Positions 53,001 through 64,000 of a DNA stretch of 64,000 bases are shown here, piece after piece. The stretch's first letter is position 1, and every line of letters begins with the position of its first letter. Source of the DNA: Lethocerus indicus (lineage: Eukaryota; Arthropoda; Insecta; Hemiptera; Belostomatidae). The notes below the pieces were generated by a model, which did not search any database, was not told the DNA's origin, and saw nothing but the letters and a program-made list of their open reading frames with translations. The stretch covers positions 27,601,872 to 27,665,871 of the forward strand of contig JACDQD010000004.1 of the NCBI GenBank assembly GCA_019843655.1, written 5' to 3'. The position numbers were made by a program, and so were the translations under genes.

Positions 53001-55639
53001 AACTAACTGGCCCCGTTTATGACTGATAAACGTTTCTCCTAATGCATTTTTAATTTATTCATCCGACACAGGTCCGAGGGGCACGTGACTCAGTCCGCCC
53101 GTGACCGCCGCATACATTATTAAAAGATACGCCACTCTGTTAATAAATAAGTACTTCTCATTACTGGCCCCGCACTTGTGGCCAGTGAAATTCCGCTTTC
53201 GGAACATATTAATTTTACTTTCTGCCTTTGCACCTCTTCGCAATTACAGAATAAGATCATTATGGAAACCCTTTGAAATTGTGCCTGAAATTAACTGAAA
53301 ATTCCGCAAACGTCCTTAGTTACTATATAACAACGCCACTACAATTATAACAATTCTTGTGTGAACGCGTAGTACGGGGTAGAATTATTAAAGAAAATTA
53401 TATGCTATGATGGGACGTGTTTAAGACATGATATATTCAATTTAATGAAATAACTAAGAACCATAAGAAATGTCTTGCAAACATAGTCAGTTACAAAGAT
53501 GAAACTGTGGATACATAAAACCAAAGACACCATTAAATATTTCCAATTAAAATGACAGAATTTAAACCTCTGAATTAGAACATAATATCAAAAAATTACT
53601 GGGATTTAAACAGTTCACAGAATTTTCATATTGATGCATAATTGGACCATGAACTTAAACTTAAACTCCTTTTGTTCTATTCATAATATTATCATGTCAG
53701 TGGGCTATTCCTCCTTCATTCTTCTAACTCCGCTCCGAAATCATACGAGACTTTATTAACCACTAGGAAGCACTTTATTAAGTGCTACGATGGTTAAGGA
53801 ATGCTCAGTTTTCAATATAACAATATTGACCTCACAGACTGTGAGGTTTGAAAATTTCGTCCACCACCCGTGGACCTTCAGGTCTGATGTGGATCCAGTT
53901 GATCAGGTACGAGTTATAATGTACGCAAAATAATTGTATTAAAATTAGTGTGAAGAAGTTCAGAAAATCTGAATGTTTTGCTTAGTTCAATTTTACGGTT
54001 TCAACAGGTTTCATTGACTTGTGTCGGAATCAGTTTTTTAAATACACTTCGTTATATGATGATCAGTAAGGCGGAATAATTGTTCGTTAACGGGGTTTTA
54101 AAAGAGAAATTGTACAGTTCCTCCGCCTTGATCCGGGCGCTCGGATATAGAGTGGTTTACAGACGGAGCCGGCGAATTATGAGAAATGAGGGTGAGCCTG
54201 TGAAAAAGTGGGGAGAAGTTTTCGCTTTCGGGCTGTTGGCAGAAAGCGTGTAGTCGGTGGGCGAGGGTGTCGGGAAAATATTGAGGACAGTCATCTTGGA
54301 ACTGTTGGCCGGGGGTGGCAGCATAGCAACACAGCAAGACCCGCAAACTCAGTTTAACGGAACAACGCCGCTTACCGAACGCCGCTCCATTGATCCCTCA
54401 CCGTAAACCTGAAGTCCAATCCCGGCCCAACCATATTTACCCTCCCTCCTAAATAACATTATAAGATTATTTCAAGTACCATTTGAAAACGCTCGAAGAA
54501 TTGCGCGAAAATACATTAGAACAGCGGACATACGTGGGGAAAACTTGTCTTTTCCTTCTTTAAATAAATTTCATTTTATCTTTAGCAGCTCACTACATAT
54601 TTCAATACATGGAGAGTACGAACCCGTGCATTAGAACGTGTTTTCGAATAGAGTTTATATCGTTGATACGTATTTTAAAACTCCGTTGAATAAAAACTTA
54701 AATATAACAACAATGTAGGTAATAGATATAAAAGAACATTTATCTTGATTCGTGAGACGAGAATTATGCGAGATATTGATATAACTATCAGCGAATTATG
54801 AATACCTGAGTTATCGTGATTTGATCCAGATGATACTTTATACCCTATTAATGCAGTTGTACTACTTTAAAATTTCTATAATAGATGGAAGCAAAGTATC
54901 TGTTAGTGATACAATGGTCTATAAGGTAAATGTGACGCATCGGTGATCAGTTTCCTCCTCCTGACAGACAGCAAATTGCATAATTGTAATATGTATCGAA
55001 AATTTACCGAGTTGTGATAATCGAAACGGTCTTCGAAATTAAGACTAAGCGAGAAAGTCAGGATGAAAACAGTCGCTTTCTACCAATCTCAAGCCCAATT
55101 AATCACATCACTAGCATAATTAAATCGAGTATTAAGGCCGTAGAATGTAGATTAAAGGTAGTTAATGATCGGTTGTTTCCAACATGACATGTACAAAATG
55201 GATAATGCCAATCGCAAATTTTTCTAAATATAACTATTACAACTATTATTCGTTAGCAGTTAGTTTTTCTTTTTTAATTTAACTGTGGCGATCACTGATG
55301 CGGCTCGCTAAAACCGGAGGAGAAACGAAAACACGAATTCTAATCAATATTACAAGTGTTTAACACTTACATTTTCACACTTCACGTAATTTAACATTAC
55401 TTTCACTTGTTATCACCTATATTAGAAAATGGCGTACTTTCATAAATTTCCCTGCATCTGTTGTGCATTCTATAAAAGTTGAAAGCTATTCAACGTACAA
55501 TCAGGCAAATTTCAACGTACAATCTTAACGATAAATGTTGATCCAACTGAATTGAACAGTCACGCTTATTAATAGAAATATTTGTGATAAAGCTTGGTCA
55601 AGAATTAAGTCCGTGGTGGCTCTTAATTTAAAGGTATTT

Positions 55640-55718
55640 GCTTCTCATCATACTTACCATTTTCTTGGAAATACCTCACTAGTTTCATCATGGAACGGTA
55701 CTTACAATGATGAGAAGC
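55640..55718. repeat. Imperfect hairpin, 79 nt
   Basis: The arms GCTTCTCATCAT (55,640-55,651) and ATGATGAGAAGC (55,707-55,718) pair perfectly. After a small bulge a second paired block (about TACCATTTTC against GGAACGGTA) extends the stem. Size and shape resemble an insect microRNA precursor, but no mature sequence is recognised. Confidence 0.5.
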
Positions 55719-56205
55719 CGAGACTGTCCTAAGTTATGGCTAAAGAGGTGAAGAGGCTGGAGAAAATAATAGCATATCTACAGTTATTGTCGTACCCATT
55801 GACAAATGGAACGAGATCACTTTGAAATTCATATCAAATAGGATGTCCTACATAAGATATTTACAGTTGGTTATATATACGGTCCACGTTCCATTTCCCA
55901 TGGTCTCCTGTCGGTCGTAAATAAGTGAAATTTGATCAATCCAATAAAACCAAAAATAGAAAGTTTATAAAATATTAACTTTTCAACGATGTTTATTGAA
56001 GTCCCACCTGAGTGTTGGATGAAACATCCATCCATACCGAAATTAAAAAGGATACTAACATACATAATAATTTCAAGGATCGTTACTTATTGATTCATGT
56101 CTTTGGAAGTTCTTCAAATTTGCGATACGGGGGGTTCATTGGGCGCAATTAGCCGACAACCTTTGTTACGAGTGAAAATATGAAAGTGAACCGTAACGAA
56201 GACGG

Positions 56206-56260
56206 GATGATGATGTTGATGATTGGCGATGACGATGATGATGACGGTGTTGATGATGAG
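56206..56260. repeat. GAT trinucleotide-rich tract
   Basis: An imperfect (GAT)n run on the plus strand with GGC and GTT interruptions. Frames reading Met- or Asp-rich across it are repeat artefacts. Confidence 0.85.
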
Positions 56261-59200
56261 GGAGTTAACCGCAAGTCGGGGGGACGCGGCTCGCCCGACG
56301 CCGGCTCTGGGAGTGGAGAGCTTTCTAGGATTAGTCCTACCGAATTATCCCTCTTCAACACTACATCAACTCCATCGACCATTGTCTCAGTCACACTACA
56401 ATCCACTCAGGATATTGTCTTCGGCAAACAATGAAACGCCGAGAGAATGACCACGTGGTTAGAAAAAGGATCTAATTTCTATCTATATACGGCGGGACCA
56501 ACACTTCTGAAATTCTGAAATGGATTTCTTTTGGAACGATTAAACTTTTATCCTGCAGAACGTGGATACTGATAAAAGTTCGTACCAGTTAAGTCTCACC
56601 GCGTTCACAGCTTTTCATTCATCATGAGTTTTCGGCTGTCGAAAAGCCATAACATAAACCTACATCCGTTTTCTTTCTATCAGACAGGTAATTCAATTTT
56701 TCTTACTCATGTCTCATTCTGGATAGAGATCAAATATAAGAAAATCAATATATATATATAATAACCAAATATAATAAAATTTTGGTGAACATGTTGCGGC
56801 GTTTGGTGGAAGGGAGGGCCAACAAAGGAACATGGAGACGTACATGGGATATAATATAAAAGCAACTGGCAGATTTTAGCCTGAGATAGTGTAGATAATA
56901 ATACAGAAATACCTCAATTAATTATTAACAGTAATACATTTTTAAGACGCTTTAGAATGTTTTAAGGTTTTTAATACGAACACTCTTGCAATCCAGTTGG
57001 CTCATATGGGCCTGCTGCTATCCCAGTTTCAGCTTTTAGCAGGTATTTTTTATTTTTAGGGAGGAAAACTGAAAGAGCCTATTCCAAACCCATGAGGATC
57101 CACAAACATATATCGTGCACTGAAGATTATTATAAGATCCCCACAATGAAGAGTATTGTGCGATGAAATCCAGGCTAATGTACATTCAATCGTCTACGCA
57201 CTTCTGCAGAACGCTCACGAGATGCAACGAAAGTAATTAATAAAATGTACGCCATATAAAGGCGAAAGTAATATCAAATTACGTGAAGTATGGAATCCAA
57301 TATAAAAATTGTATTTTATTTATATCAATAAAATTGCATGATGTTACTGTATATATAATAATAAAATTATCGAGAGCAGAAAAAATTCATTATTTTTATT
57401 AAATTTTCTTTTAAATGGTGATTTATTATAGACATGTTGGTCCAGAATCGTTTCTCCAAAATTACTGGGCCAGTTATTCGAGCTTGGTTCTGGGTCGAGA
57501 CACGTACGTAGAAACACGTCCCGTCTAGGATATCTACGCTGGGATTCCTGCGGAGATGGAGCGGCCCAGTTATCGCTCTACGGATTGTCCCTGAATCGAT
57601 TTCCCATCCGAAATAATAGAACTCCGGCGTCTATTGTCCGACCGAGGAGAAAGTTGTCCGCAGCCCCCTCACCTATCATCAACCGAAGAGAGACCCAATA
57701 AAATAATTCTCTCCAGTCAAACCATTGACATCGTCCAGTCCCGACACGTAGAAAGATCTCAGCCGCATCATATGTTAATTTTATTCCCTAATCCGGATAT
57801 CCCGATCAATAGGTTTTCACTAGGGTTTTCCAGTTACCAGTCGGAAGAAGACAAGCCAGCGCGCGCAACAAGATTTGAGTATTTAAATCAGCACGCGCAA
57901 GGGGATATTCTTAAACGAAGTGCAAGAATGGTGATTAGAGAAACCGAGAATTGGCGGTTTTTTGAGACCTTTTCCTGATGGTTTCGGCCTTCCGATGAGA
58001 GGTTTTCCCACCCTGCATAAAGAGAAGAAGACATGAAGTGGATCGATGCGAGCTGGACAGTGGCAGAACCCATGCCCAAGAGAGTACTCGGGTGGCTAAG
58101 ACTCGCTTTATCTATCGGATGAAAGTGATTGAAACTGAGCGGATATACGGGCTTACCCCTTTCAGTACTGAGAATAGAGCAGTGGCCAGGAAATAAAAAA
58201 AATCCGGATATCGAATTTTATTCTGCCAATAAATCTGGAAATCTTGAATTCCAACGATTACCAGAGTAAATTGCGGTGAAGTTAATAACTAAGTGAAAAC
58301 TTAAAACATCGGTTAACATGAACCAGAATATTGTGGTTCGAACAAAATGCTATGTATAATTCCATACAGACACGGATGCTGTGGAAACTTTAATATTAGA
58401 TTAGTGTAGATGCTCATGACAGGTGAAAGATACTGATCGATTTGCCAGTTCCTCTTTTTCAAATCCTGAAATCTGTACAGGAATTCAGTAATCCGGTCGT
58501 CGTAATTGTAACGCTGTTTTTTTCTTTCCCCACAACAGCGACGGGACCTTATACTCGTGTGTGAGATTCGAAATCCACGAAACGTATTTCGTTGTATTTC
58601 TAAAGGCTGGGCTATTTTTCAAACGACTTTCTCTGAATCGTCGAATCTTCAAGGGGAGCACATTCCGGCGCAAATCTGTGAAAAGCGCGTGCTTCTTCCA
58701 CATTCTTGTTGTTCGGAATGGTTTAATCTATGGGCTCCTTTCTTGCAAACGAAAAGCAACGGGACCCGCACGTCTCGTTTCGTCAGACCGGTTCTAAAAA
58801 TGTTCCCCGTCAAAACTGGCATTATTTTTTCTCTTTTTCAATAATTGTCTAATATTATACAGCATTGTTCCTTTCCGGTCAAGTAAAGGACGTTGTTTGA
58901 TTTGTACTGCCCTTTTCCGAATCGTGTCTACTACATTCTAAGGAGTGCATTCTATAAAATACATGTCAGTTATCTTGAAGCTTACATTGTTATCAGAGTA
59001 CGCATCGAATGACCAATATGACCTTGTTTTTGGCATTCATTTTTGAACGGATGTTTTCATTTCATTACCAGTTCATAAATTCTAGTAGCCGACCTACATA
59101 CACTGCATTATACCATACTGCAATATACGATGGTATACGATCTTTAAGAGAACACAAGCAATAAAAACCATTTTTTACACGTAATAATATAAGGACCAAT

Positions 59201-60965
59201 CGATGAAGGAGTACTTATTTTAACGAGTATGCAAAATATTGCAGAATTGATTAAGGAAGTAACTGCAGTAGCACAATTAGAATTTATCATATTTTGTAAT
59301 TTAGTTCAATGGCGTAGATGAGGCAGGATAGATGGCAGCATGGGTCGTTAGGAGACGTCACTAAGGAATGAAAGTTAGATCCTTCGTATCCTACTAGATG
59401 GCGCAATGTATTTACGGATTTCAGAACTCAAAAAGTTAACTCGCACATAGATAAGAAATACTAAGATAAAACTATGTACAATAGTATATAGAGGGTACGA
59501 CAAATGTACATAATGAGAATGTGGTTTGTACTACTTACTCATTGGTAGCCGATTGTTTTTTTTTTGTTTTAGAAGTAAAATTGAAATTTCCTTACTAATC
59601 ATCACTAACAACAATAACATAATTTCTCAGTATTTTGAAATAGTAGTATGATCCAATGAAATACAAGGAAAGGAAAATTTAATAAATACTAAAAGTAAAT
59701 TATTTAAACAAATTGTACGGTTTGTTCATACGTTAAACATCAGTGGTGACATTTTATTTGAATTATCGAATATACGAATTTTTATATTCAACTATGCTGA
59801 ATGTTATAAAAGGATACGCAATGACCAAACAAATTTTGGTGAATAAAGTCATCATTTTTAGGGATTTGATTTTGTATTTCTTTACCCAATAGTATATTAA
59901 ATAAATACGTCCTCGTTTTAATTTTGCGTGTATTGCCTATATGGCCCATTGGTTTTTGTTTATTCATTCCATTTGAACATTCACTTACAATTTTTTCTCC
60001 ATTATTTTTGTTTATATTGTTACAACATGTAAATGTGCCTAACTACACTGCTGAGAATAATAAGGTTAGTATAGTTAAGAGCATAGTATTTTGAAACTTT
60101 CCTTAAACATTATATTCATGTTTAAATTAAATGTATTTTGCAATGCATTTTTCGCCGATACTAAAGCTCTGTTTTCTTGGATAGGAGGAAGGGTTATTGA
60201 GCCGTGAACAAACATTGAAACTCGTATATATTTCAAGAATAATATGTTATTTATTTGTTAAAAATACATGAAAAATCAAAGTGCAATGGAAGTAGAATTC
60301 ATTAGTTGACCTTACAGCAATTAGAAGAGAATTTTATAAATATAAGCAGTTAATAGATTAAATCAATGTCTTCAGTCCAAAATGTCCTAGCACAATGTGT
60401 TGTGTATAAAATTACAAAACATTGCTGGTCTTACGTTCATTTGTGATGTCATAATAATTGGGTTAGTAAGATTACGAATAAAATGTACACCTTGTCATTT
60501 CACACTTCAAAATAACAATTGAAATAAATACGGAGATAGCATTTAAACTGAAATTGCACTATTTCTATCAATATGTAATTCTTACTAGCCATTTTACAAA
60601 GACCATTCTTCGGTATACAAATGTTCATTTGTCACTGAGGTAGCCAAGTCAATCTTCACGTGTATTCAAGTATGACGTCTTATGAGGTCCGTATGACCGA
60701 TTCACATTCATCGTAATATGTCACTACATTTTAGTCATCATTTTGTCTTCATTCTGTAGACAATTCATAAGGCACTTTTTCCAATGTAATTCTTTTAAGC
60801 ACTACTCGGAAAACACGTCTGTTAATTTGTTCAACTTGAACAATACGCCCGTTGTACGTTCCGTTATGGTCAGTGGGTGTATTTTGTCGTCAGACCGCTG
60901 TTTCTCTCGCGTATTGTCTGTTCAGTTAGGCCAATAAATAATCTAACAGTAATATTTTAACATGA

Positions 60966-62275
60966 TCAGTAGTCTGTCGCTGTCCTTGAACTTAATTAAT
61001 TTATCAGTTACGTTAATAGTCAATCTAAGTAGTGGATTTCAGTTCTTCCAGTCATTTTGTTGAGTCATTAAGTCACTAAGTGAGGTCGTCAATGCTTCAG
61101 TTTGTTATATTTCTAAAGTAGTTCAATTTAGTCTGTCGTGTCGATTTTTTAAAATTATGTCAGTGGCAGTTTGTCGAGTCATGTGTCAGTTTAGTTGTAT
61201 TGCATTGACTTATGATTCTGTATAAGGTGAGTGATCTGTCAATCTGTCCTCGCAGGTCATGTCAGAGTATGGTTTTGTGATAGCAGTGATAATGTTCAGT
61301 CAAGAAACTGTTCGTTTTATTATTGGAGCTCGTGTTTCATTTTTATAATAATGTATTAGTAGTCTTTAGTCGCGGTTTGTTGTAATTCAGTCGTTTATTC
61401 GTGTAAGTCAATTTCATTAAATTGTGTCAATATTAGTCATCAATCAGTTGCTATCGTATCGCAACATGTGTCCATGTTCCAGGTTGATTACGTCAGTTCC
61501 TTTCGTATTTCTCTAATTGTAGCTGTATCGATTATTTGGCGAAGGTGGAGTCAAATGTGTCAATAGTCGCTCAGAACTATATCGGTAGGATTCTGGCATA
61601 AGAAAAAACAGTAATATATTGCATTTGAATATTTGTATTTTACACTCATAAATTCCAGTATACAGTTGTAAAGTCGATTTCAATACAGTCGAGAAGTATA
61701 CAGTGAAATTACAGTTACAATCAAGAGATTTACAAGTTAATGTCAGATGTTGAGTTTTCAGTAAAGAGAGAAGTGATTGTTAGTCACGCGTCAGTAGAGT
61801 GTTGAGTCGGGTCAGTATAAAAGGCAGTAGTAACTGGAAGCGTTTGGGTGAAGTCGTGTAAAATTATCAGCATGGTACAAAATCAGTGGTCCCCAACCAG
61901 CAAGCGTCAGTCACAGAAAGAGTTTAAGCTCACTACAGAGTAAGTAGTAGTCTCTAAGGTCTTACAGTGTCAATCATATCAATGACCGAAGTGCAAATTA
62001 GAATCTGAAGGTAAAGAGCTGAAGCGATCATCATTATCAACCTAATCTTTGGTTTTCGCATCGCCCCGCTCCCACTAGACGAGCGGGACGCCTTTTAAAT
62101 AGTCAGTGTTAGTCAGTTTTCTGTCGAACGTGTTAGTCGGAATTTACACGGGGCCACGGATTACAGTCGAAACTGTGAGCTAGACCGACAGTTAACTATT
62201 GAATAATAGATCTTTGGTTCATCCGAGTCGTCCGTCTGTTGTTGGTCAGTCCCATCAGTGAGTCCATCAGTCGAG
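60966..62275. other. Strand-asymmetric TCAGT/GTC-rich tract
   Basis: I count 20 TCAGT pentamers on the plus strand in about 1.3 kb, against little or no ACTGA on the same strand. GTC-containing words are also very frequent. The tract is not a regular tandem repeat because the spacing varies widely. It shares the 12-mer AGTCCCATCAGT (62,248-62,259) with the gene A 3' region (9,681-9,692). The two likely readings are the long 3' untranslated region of a minus-strand gene ending near 62.5 kb, or a plus-strand non-coding transcript or initiator-rich promoter region. Confidence 0.6.
61816..61824 (+). promoter_or_regulatory. Possible plus-strand TATA box
   Basis: A textbook TATAAAAGG inside the TCAGT-rich tract. 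An ATG follows at 61,873 with a 23-codon frame that crosses a good donor, GTAAGT. No protein family is recognised, so this may be a non-coding promoter or chance. Confidence 0.3.
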
Positions 62276-62428
62276 TTAAATATGTAGAAAGTCACCGCGA
62301 TTAAGCTATTTACACCAAGTGTCTGTCTCCTCAAGCTTGGCGGGTCACTAGCTAGGCGTTAATTAACCTACATTAGAAGGAGACGAGGTCCAGTGAAGAC
62401 AATAGATAAATAGAAGAAAAAAAGAAAT

Positions 62429-62437
62429 AATAAATAA
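62429..62437 (-). promoter_or_regulatory. AU-rich nonamer, candidate 3' UTR element
   Basis: Minus-strand UUAUUUAUU, the same nonamer seen behind genes A and B. It lies about 60 nt past the candidate terminal exon at 62,496-62,573. Confidence 0.35.
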
Positions 62438-62495
62438 CAAATCAAATAACAAAGCCCCGACGGAGCTTTTATATAAATATTTTAAATAAAATAAA

Positions 62496-62573
62496 TTAAC
62501 ATGGCTGAGTATTTCTTTGTACTGGTTCGAATGTTGATCGAACTGTCTGTACCTCTCGTGATGTAGCTCCTAC
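62496..62573 (-). CDS. Candidate terminal exon of a further minus-strand gene
   Basis: A strong minus-strand acceptor (TTATTTCTTTGCAG|) opens a GC-neutral segment that ends as AT-rich DNA begins at TAA 62,498-62,496. Read in phase 0 it gives 25 residues. Phase 1, the phase used by every intron in this cluster, gives about 29 residues ending slightly further on. A third reading from GTAG at 62,570 gives an Osiris-tail-like HHERYRQFDQHSNQYKE but then runs into AT-rich sequence without a prompt stop. The frame is unresolved and no DUF1676 core is visible before the right edge. The 3' context (AU-rich nonamer, GAC-rich tract) resembles genes A and B. Confidence 0.25.
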   Translation of the reverse strand, partial: VGATSREVQTVRSTFEPVQRNTQPC

Positions 62574-64000
62574 CTGCAAAGAAATAATTCTCGAATAATT
62601 ATTACGAAAATTGTTACTATAAATCAAATAAATATTGTTTTATTTTAATTCGAAGATTCGATTAACTCGTATATCGAATGTTGGAATACGTATAAACCGG
62701 TGAAACTTTACGTTTCTAATCGATCAGACTAAGCGGTCGACTTCGTTCTGATGATCGGTTCGGAATGGTATTTAGAACGGCGTTCGTTAGAAAATAAGGG
62801 CTCGAGAACAGAAAACGGCCGGATAATTAGGCTGGGGCCGGGGCCGGGGCTCATCGCCTTATGCGCACCACCTTTCAGGCGGACTTTCATCTCGTAAGAA
62901 GTTCCGACCGGATGCGGGGGCAATTAAGTCCCGTGGTCAAGGCCAGTCGCCAGTCGCCGCGCGAAATTATTTATTTTAATTACTCTCTTCTTTCTTTTTT
63001 GTTAACCGTTCGCACTTATCGGGAGGTGGGCCAACGCAAAGAATATGATACACGTCGGGGGTAACAATCCGAGCAATTCCCAGTTTCCTAAACTGGGAAC
63101 CGTAATATTTGCAATTTGAATTTACCGGGGAGATGCTTCTAGACTGCATTATTTTCTATGATTCCTATTCCCTACCTCTAGGCGAATAAAGTTTGTTTAA
63201 TGTTATTATAATACAATAAATAGTCGGATAGTGTTGATGTTAGAGTGTGGAATTCGGCAGTGCGGTCCTCCGAGACGGGAGGATGTGACTCCACGTGAAA
63301 GTCAAGGGTAGGCGGGTTGGTGTCGGACTGTGAGCCAGTGTGTGTGCGCGTGTGAACACACACACACACACCTGTAACGCCGGTCAAGAACATAAATTAC
63401 ACTTATTAACCCTAAACCGGTACCGGAGTGGGTCAGTGGGCCGTCGGAGGAGGCGATCGTTCCGGCCTAACCTGTTGCCATAATGGGTTGAGCGACTAGC
63501 AGCTAGCTAGATGGCCGCCGCCTCCGTCTCTCCCCCGAAGTAAGACACTGGGACACGGCCACTCCACGCCTACCAGTGAAACTGGATTCGCTCCCGCCCG
63601 ATTTCGGGAACTCACTCCACTCGCCGACTCCTCTCCCGTCCGGTTTTGTTCCCCCCTCTGGACCCGGATACGCGGATTCGGGTTTCCGAAATTCCTAATT
63701 AATAATCTCCCCCTTCGGGTCGGACGACCCGGCCGGAATCCGGGCCACCCGAATACCAGCAATAACGGCGTGATTTATTCGATAACGCTCAATAAGGAGT
63801 TAATATGATCTAACCGGCACCCTTTAATACCCACTATCAAAATTACGTAGCGAAAACGCTAATAGTAACTAATAAAGTAAATAATATCGAATACCGCTTA
63901 CGCAATGTAAATCGTCCCCGGCATCGAATTATTACGGTGAAATTTACTTCTGCCAACTAAAGTTGCGGGAATGTTTCTTTTTCCTTCTCGTTATTTTTAC
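62574..64000. other. Right-end interval, possible intron
   Basis: This holds CpG-rich blocks (about 62,720-63,070 and 63,420-63,770), a short (CA)n run at 63,357-63,372, and a 10-bp hairpin with a 3-nt loop (63,077-63,099). No coding exon is supported. If the 62.5 kb exon is real this would be intron. Confidence 0.45.
63077..63099. repeat. Short perfect hairpin
   Basis: TTCCCAGTTT and AAACTGGGAA are separated by CCT. A 10-bp stem with a tight loop is stable, but no T-run or gene end is attached to it. Confidence 0.6.

Larger units (their letters stand above)
50062..60950. other. Gene-free interval upstream of gene B
   Basis: 10.9 kb without a supportable gene. It includes a hairpin at 55,640-55,718, a GAT-triplet tract at 56,206-56,260 and GC-richer blocks at about 54,110-54,440 and 57,470-58,080. 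The 14-base repeat TTCAACGTACAATC occurs twice within about 25 bases near 55,490. Confidence 0.5.

Noticed and set aside
54098..54346. Minus-strand open frame of about 80 residues with a Cys-rich start
   Set aside because: It lacks an ATG at the start (TTG only) and has no promoter, no clear splice acceptor and no family motif. It sits in a GC-rich patch where stop-free runs are expected.
57634..57978. Plus-strand open frame of 114 residues
   Set aside because: No ATG near the start, no hydrophobic or domain pattern and no splice or promoter context.
62501..62566. Plus-strand 21-codon frame after a TATATAAAT run
   Set aside because: The ATG is too close to the TATA-like sequence for a normal leader and the peptide matches nothing; the AT-rich run explains the box.
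12365..63300. Scattered CACGTG E-boxes
   Set aside because: I noted around ten in 64 kb, which is about what this base composition predicts, so there is no enrichment to claim.
1..64000. CRISPR arrays, tRNA or rRNA genes, bacterial systems
   Set aside because: No spaced direct repeats, cloverleaf with a B-box-like segment, rRNA core or operon-like gene packing was seen; the intron-exon structure is clearly eukaryotic.

Overview
This is a piece of an insect nuclear genome. It is AT-rich, has introns and long non-coding stretches, and carries several microsatellites. Three minus-strand genes encode Osiris-family proteins (DUF1676, an insect-specific secreted/endomembrane family linked to cuticle formation). 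All recognised coding DNA is on the minus strand, the head-to-tail arrangement typical of the Osiris cluster. Species and order cannot be fixed from the sequence alone.

Layout in the direction of transcription (high to low coordinate). A possible last exon and very long 3' untranslated or intergenic tract of a further gene lies at 60.9-62.6 kb; its body would be beyond the right edge. Osiris gene B has exons at 50,001-49,536 and 45,317-45,019, separated by a 4.2 kb intron. A 33 kb stretch with no supportable gene follows. Osiris gene A has exons at 11,451-10,986 and 10,293-9,983. Osiris gene C has exons at 5,993-5,732, 3,525-3,337 and 3,148-2,841. Gene D at 858-343 encodes a small predicted secreted protein that I do not recognise, possibly only a first exon.

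Genes A and B look like close architectural paralogs. Both have a first coding exon of exactly 466 nt, a phase-1 intron after residue 155, an RGKKK segment, a hydrophobic DUF1676 helix region and a C-terminal D(I/L)AYRAY motif. Gene C is a different subtype, with an additional middle exon and no AYRAY tail. All four genes have a TATA-like box upstream of the start, often with an initiator-like motif at the expected spacing, which suits strong, brief, co-ordinated expression in cuticle-forming epidermis. The 3' regions of A and B, and the tract at 60.9-62.5 kb, share AU-rich nonamers and dense GAC/GTC repeats.

The non-coding parts contain a miniature inverted-repeat transposon candidate (25,789-26,186), a fold-back repeat flanked by 12-bp direct repeats (42,737-42,906) with a related piece near 33,192, several perfect palindromes and many simple repeats. 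The most unusual signal is the strongly strand-asymmetric TCAGT-rich tract at 60,966-62,275. I see no CRISPR array, tRNA, rRNA or prokaryotic feature.
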